Shown: piece after piece, positions 6,565 through 8,510 of the stretch | Layout of the letters: each line of letters starts with the position of its first letter | How positions within the stretch are numbered: the stretch's first letter is position 1 | From: an uncultured Candidatus Melainabacteria bacterium | Lineage (GTDB): Bacteria; Cyanobacteriota; Vampirovibrionia; Gastranaerophilales; Gastranaerophilaceae | Assembly: GCA_934675225.1 (NCBI GenBank) | Contig: CAKUQA010000029.1 | Location: forward strand, 1-8,510 | Direction: 5' to 3' | DNA: 8,510 nucleotides | Notes under the pieces: generated by a model | What the model was told of the DNA's origin: nothing | The model's database searches: none | Seen by the model: the letters and a program-made list of their open reading frames with translations, nothing else | Translations under genes and position numbers: made by a program

Positions 6565-7408
6565 CGGCATCCACATATTTTCTATCAAAATACAAGAATA
6601 TTAAAACAACCAAATATAATGAGAAATAAAACATTACAATACTTATTATTATATAAGCAACCGGATTTATTACCGCAAAAGTATTTACAAACAATAAAAC
6701 AAATCCAGTAAACCACAAAATTAAAAACATTCTCACTGTTACAAAAAAGTCTTTAAACAACTTACACAAAGACCTCCACAATGCAGTTAAAGGATTTGTA
6801 GAACAACAAATAATTTCAGGTATCCACAACATCAAAAGATACATTATCACAGATGTTATAGACATAAACAATAAACTCCATTTTCCAAAGAAAATAACTT
6901 GTTCAACAGATAATTTATCGATAAATGCCGGCATTCCTTGATTTGCTGCAAGTTCAGAATTAATTGCTAATTCTTGCAAATGCTGCATTGAAGCATTATC
7001 TAATCCTCCAATTATATTAACTCCTAACCAATAAACCAATGGAGTTGCTATAGCCTGTATAAACAAAAATATAATATACACACCTACAAATGATAAAAAG
7101 AATTTTCCTACCCCTTCCGGAAACTTTTTAAACAAGTTCATAGTCGCTCTAGCTCTATCTTTATCCAGCACAAAAACTTTTTTAGATAACTTTACTGCAC
7201 CTTCAACCATATTAAACCAGCCGGCACAAAAGACTCCAAACATAAATAAAACAGTTATGGAAGCTATCAAAAACTTTGGCATTGAATCAATATTATAACG
7301 TGAAAACAAAGAATATAAATCCAAAACCTTTATAAACACAATTAACGGAATAGCTAAAATTATATTATAATTAGTTATCTTTACTGCATCTTTGAATAAT
7401 TCACGCAT
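6557..7408 (-). CDS. Six-segment integral membrane protein, function unknown
   Basis: I do not recognise the family. The 283-residue product has about six hydrophobic segments, at roughly residues 14-35, 46-67, 103-130, 177-200, 223-244 and 250-274. A charged cytoplasmic-type loop (about 70-100, with KLSKKVF and DKDRARATMNLFKKFPEG) and a more polar loop (about 131-170) separate them. A pattern of helix, then a basic amphipathic stretch (SLCKLFKDFFVTVR) leading into a helix pair, is reminiscent of DUF975- or glycerophosphoryl-diester-phosphodiesterase-type membrane domains, but I cannot assign either. No catalytic motif is evident. The ATG at 7408 has AGAGG 12 bases upstream (7421-7425), a rather long spacing. 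The gene follows the dehydratase-like gene by 46 bases and overlaps miaA by 8, so it is probably in the same transcript. The ORF is real by its length, composition and membrane pattern. Confidence 0.8.
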   Translation of the reverse strand: MRELFKDAVKITNYNIILAIPLIVFIKVLDLYSLFSRYNIDSMPKFLIASITVLFMFGVFCAGWFNMVEGAVKLSKKVFVLDKDRARATMNLFKKFPEGVGKFFLSFVGVYIIFLFIQAIATPLVYWLGVNIIGGLDNASMQHLQELAINSELAANQGMPAFIDKLSVEQVIFFGKWSLLFMSITSVIMYLLMLWIPEIICCSTNPLTALWRSLCKLFKDFFVTVRMFLILWFTGFVLLFVNTFAVINPVAYIIISIVMFYFSLYLVVLIFLYFDRKYVDADE

Positions 7409-7420
7409 AATATATATTTA

Positions 7421-7425
7421 CCTCT
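7421..7425 (-). promoter_or_regulatory. Ribosome binding site of the membrane protein gene
   Basis: AGAGG on the minus strand, 12 bases before the ATG at 7408. The spacing is at the long end, with an AT-only spacer (TAAATATATATT), so initiation may be modest. No other start codon fits better. Confidence 0.45.
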
Positions 7426-7454
7426 GATTTGAAAAAACTACTAAACACTTACAA

Positions 7455-8510
7455 CTATTTTTCAATTTTTTGACTTTTGGCAAGTTTTCGTTTTCGTCTC
7501 CTCATCAAATCAACAAAGGCTTCTAATCTGGTCAAATAACCGGCTTTCCCCGTTTGTTCATCCATTATTAAAGGCAAAATAGGAATATCACAATTTTCTC
7601 TCATAGCAGGAAAAATATTTTGTGACATAATCTCCGGCATACAAGTAAACGGACTGATGTGAATAATTCCATCAATTCCTCTCTCATCAGCATAAGCTAC
7701 ATCGGATACACATTCCAAAGAATCTCCACCAATATCTCTCATCAAATACGGCTTTGCTAAACGATATGCCCTTTGTAGATGAGTTTCTCCCTCCCTAAAA
7801 GCTTTAGGAATAATTGCATCTTTAATAAAACTACTTACTGTTAAGCTCCTTCTAACCTGAACTCCCATTTTGCCAAGCTCTTTAGTTATATTCTGATTAG
7901 AAAAAGAATCACAAACCAAATAAATTTCACCGGTTAAATCAACTTTTAAAACTTCTTTATTTGGGTCAATTTTAACTTTTTTCATTTCATCAAAAGCTAA
8001 TTTTTTCGCACGCTTTAAATCTCTTGAATGTTCAACATCTTTTATATATTGAAGCGCCTTTGTATAATGCTTATCAGCATCTCCTTGAGTAATTTCTCTT
8101 GCTCTATAATAAGCTAGATTTTCTTCTAAATCATCAAGTAAAAACATCTTTCTTATTGCAATATTTATAGCTCTTGCAAATAATATCGGATCATTTTTCC
8201 CGCTAATTTCTTTTAGAACATTATACATTCCTTTAATACCATCATAAAGAGATAATTCAATATATCTGGCATGGTATCCCATATCAACAAGAGCATTTTC
8301 GATGCTATTTCCATACTGTCCCAAACGACAGCACCCAGGAGATGTAATCATGGCTACATAATCAGCACCACCTTCAATAGCTTCTATAAAATTGCCTAAA
8401 ATTAATTTATAAGGTAAACAAATTGCTTCAGGAGAATGTTTTGTACCTAAAGACAATGTTTTTTTACTTGTATATGGAGGAATAAATGGCTCTACACCAA
8501 TTTTTTTTAG
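7455..8510 (-). CDS. 2-hydroxyacyl-CoA dehydratase D-component-like / CoA activase-associated protein (5'-truncated by window edge)
   Basis: The product resembles the 2-hydroxyglutaryl-CoA dehydratase D-component-like proteins that occur beside or fused to BcrAD/BadFG-type activases (COG3580/COG3581 style). The frame is open to the right edge: 351 residues are present, and a TTG at 8456 is not a real start because the codons before it continue family sequence (KKIGVEPFIPPYTSKKTL). Numbering from the edge, the motifs are EAICLPYK (Cys31), SPGCCRLGQYGN (Cys60, Cys61), VCDSFSNQ (Cys200), ECVSDVAYADERG (Cys267), SPFTCMPE (Cys290), and the C-terminal MDEQTGKAGYLTRLEAF. The conserved cysteines, especially Cys31, Cys61 and Cys290, are candidate Fe-S ligands. 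In characterised relatives an ATP-driven activase passes an electron to the dehydratase; many of these COG members are uncharacterised, so the substrate is unknown and it may not be a dehydratase. The C-terminus is basic (RRRKRKLAKSQK). It heads the visible minus-strand block. Confidence 0.85.
   Translation of the reverse strand, partial: LKKIGVEPFIPPYTSKKTLSLGTKHSPEAICLPYKLILGNFIEAIEGGADYVAMITSPGCCRLGQYGNSIENALVDMGYHARYIELSLYDGIKGMYNVLKEISGKNDPILFARAINIAIRKMFLLDDLEENLAYYRAREITQGDADKHYTKALQYIKDVEHSRDLKRAKKLAFDEMKKVKIDPNKEVLKVDLTGEIYLVCDSFSNQNITKELGKMGVQVRRSLTVSSFIKDAIIPKAFREGETHLQRAYRLAKPYLMRDIGGDSLECVSDVAYADERGIDGIIHISPFTCMPEIMSQNIFPAMRENCDIPILPLIMDEQTGKAGYLTRLEAFVDLMRRRKRKLAKSQKIEK

Noticed and set aside
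8454..8456. TTG as the start codon of the dehydratase-like gene
   Set aside because: The frame is open to the window edge and the 18 codons before TTG read as family sequence, so the real start lies outside.

Overview
The window reads as a stretch of an AT-rich bacterial chromosome with dense, ordinary gene content. Two large AsmA/TamB-type features point to a diderm cell: a 1145-residue membrane-anchored protein and its beta-rich repetitive body. A secreted protein carries a short repeat built on Leu-Glu, Phe/Tyr-Gly and Arg-Leu, which I associate with Cyanobacteria and their non-photosynthetic relatives (Melainabacteria/Vampirovibrionia). Together with the low G+C and an anaerobe-type 2-hydroxyacyl-CoA dehydratase-like protein, this makes a gut Gastranaerophilales-like organism my best guess. 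That is inference from recall and style, not from a database match; other AT-rich anaerobic diderms remain possible.

Layout. Bases 2-898 (+) hold the C-terminal three quarters of a NifS-type cysteine desulfurase, cut by the left window edge. Bases 899-1178 are non-coding, with a more GC-rich patch at about 936-1014 that contains an inverted repeat and may be a dispersed repeat. Bases 1179-2108 (+) encode a secreted repeat protein. Bases 2109-2208 separate it from a convergent block on the minus strand and contain a perfect 11-bp hairpin plus a small hairpin with a T-rich tail, probably terminators for the two converging transcripts.

The minus-strand block reads right to left: a 2-hydroxyacyl-CoA dehydratase/activase-associated protein (7455-8510, cut by the right edge), a six-segment membrane protein of unknown function (6557-7408), the tRNA dimethylallyltransferase miaA (5701-6564, overlapping the membrane gene by 8 bases), and the AsmA-like protein (2209-5646). 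Gaps of about 46-54 bases and one overlap fit co-transcription. The genes do not form one evident pathway: Fe-S cluster or sulfur supply, tRNA modification, envelope lipid homeostasis and an Fe-S enzyme are represented. A loose link is that both the MiaA modification pathway (through MiaB) and the dehydratase-type protein rely on Fe-S clusters that a NifS-type enzyme helps make.

I see no mobile element, CRISPR array, tRNA, rRNA or defence system. The most distinctive items are the repeat protein, the coiled-coil tail of the AsmA-like protein, and the GC-richer intergenic patch. I do not see convincing evidence of a new biological system here.
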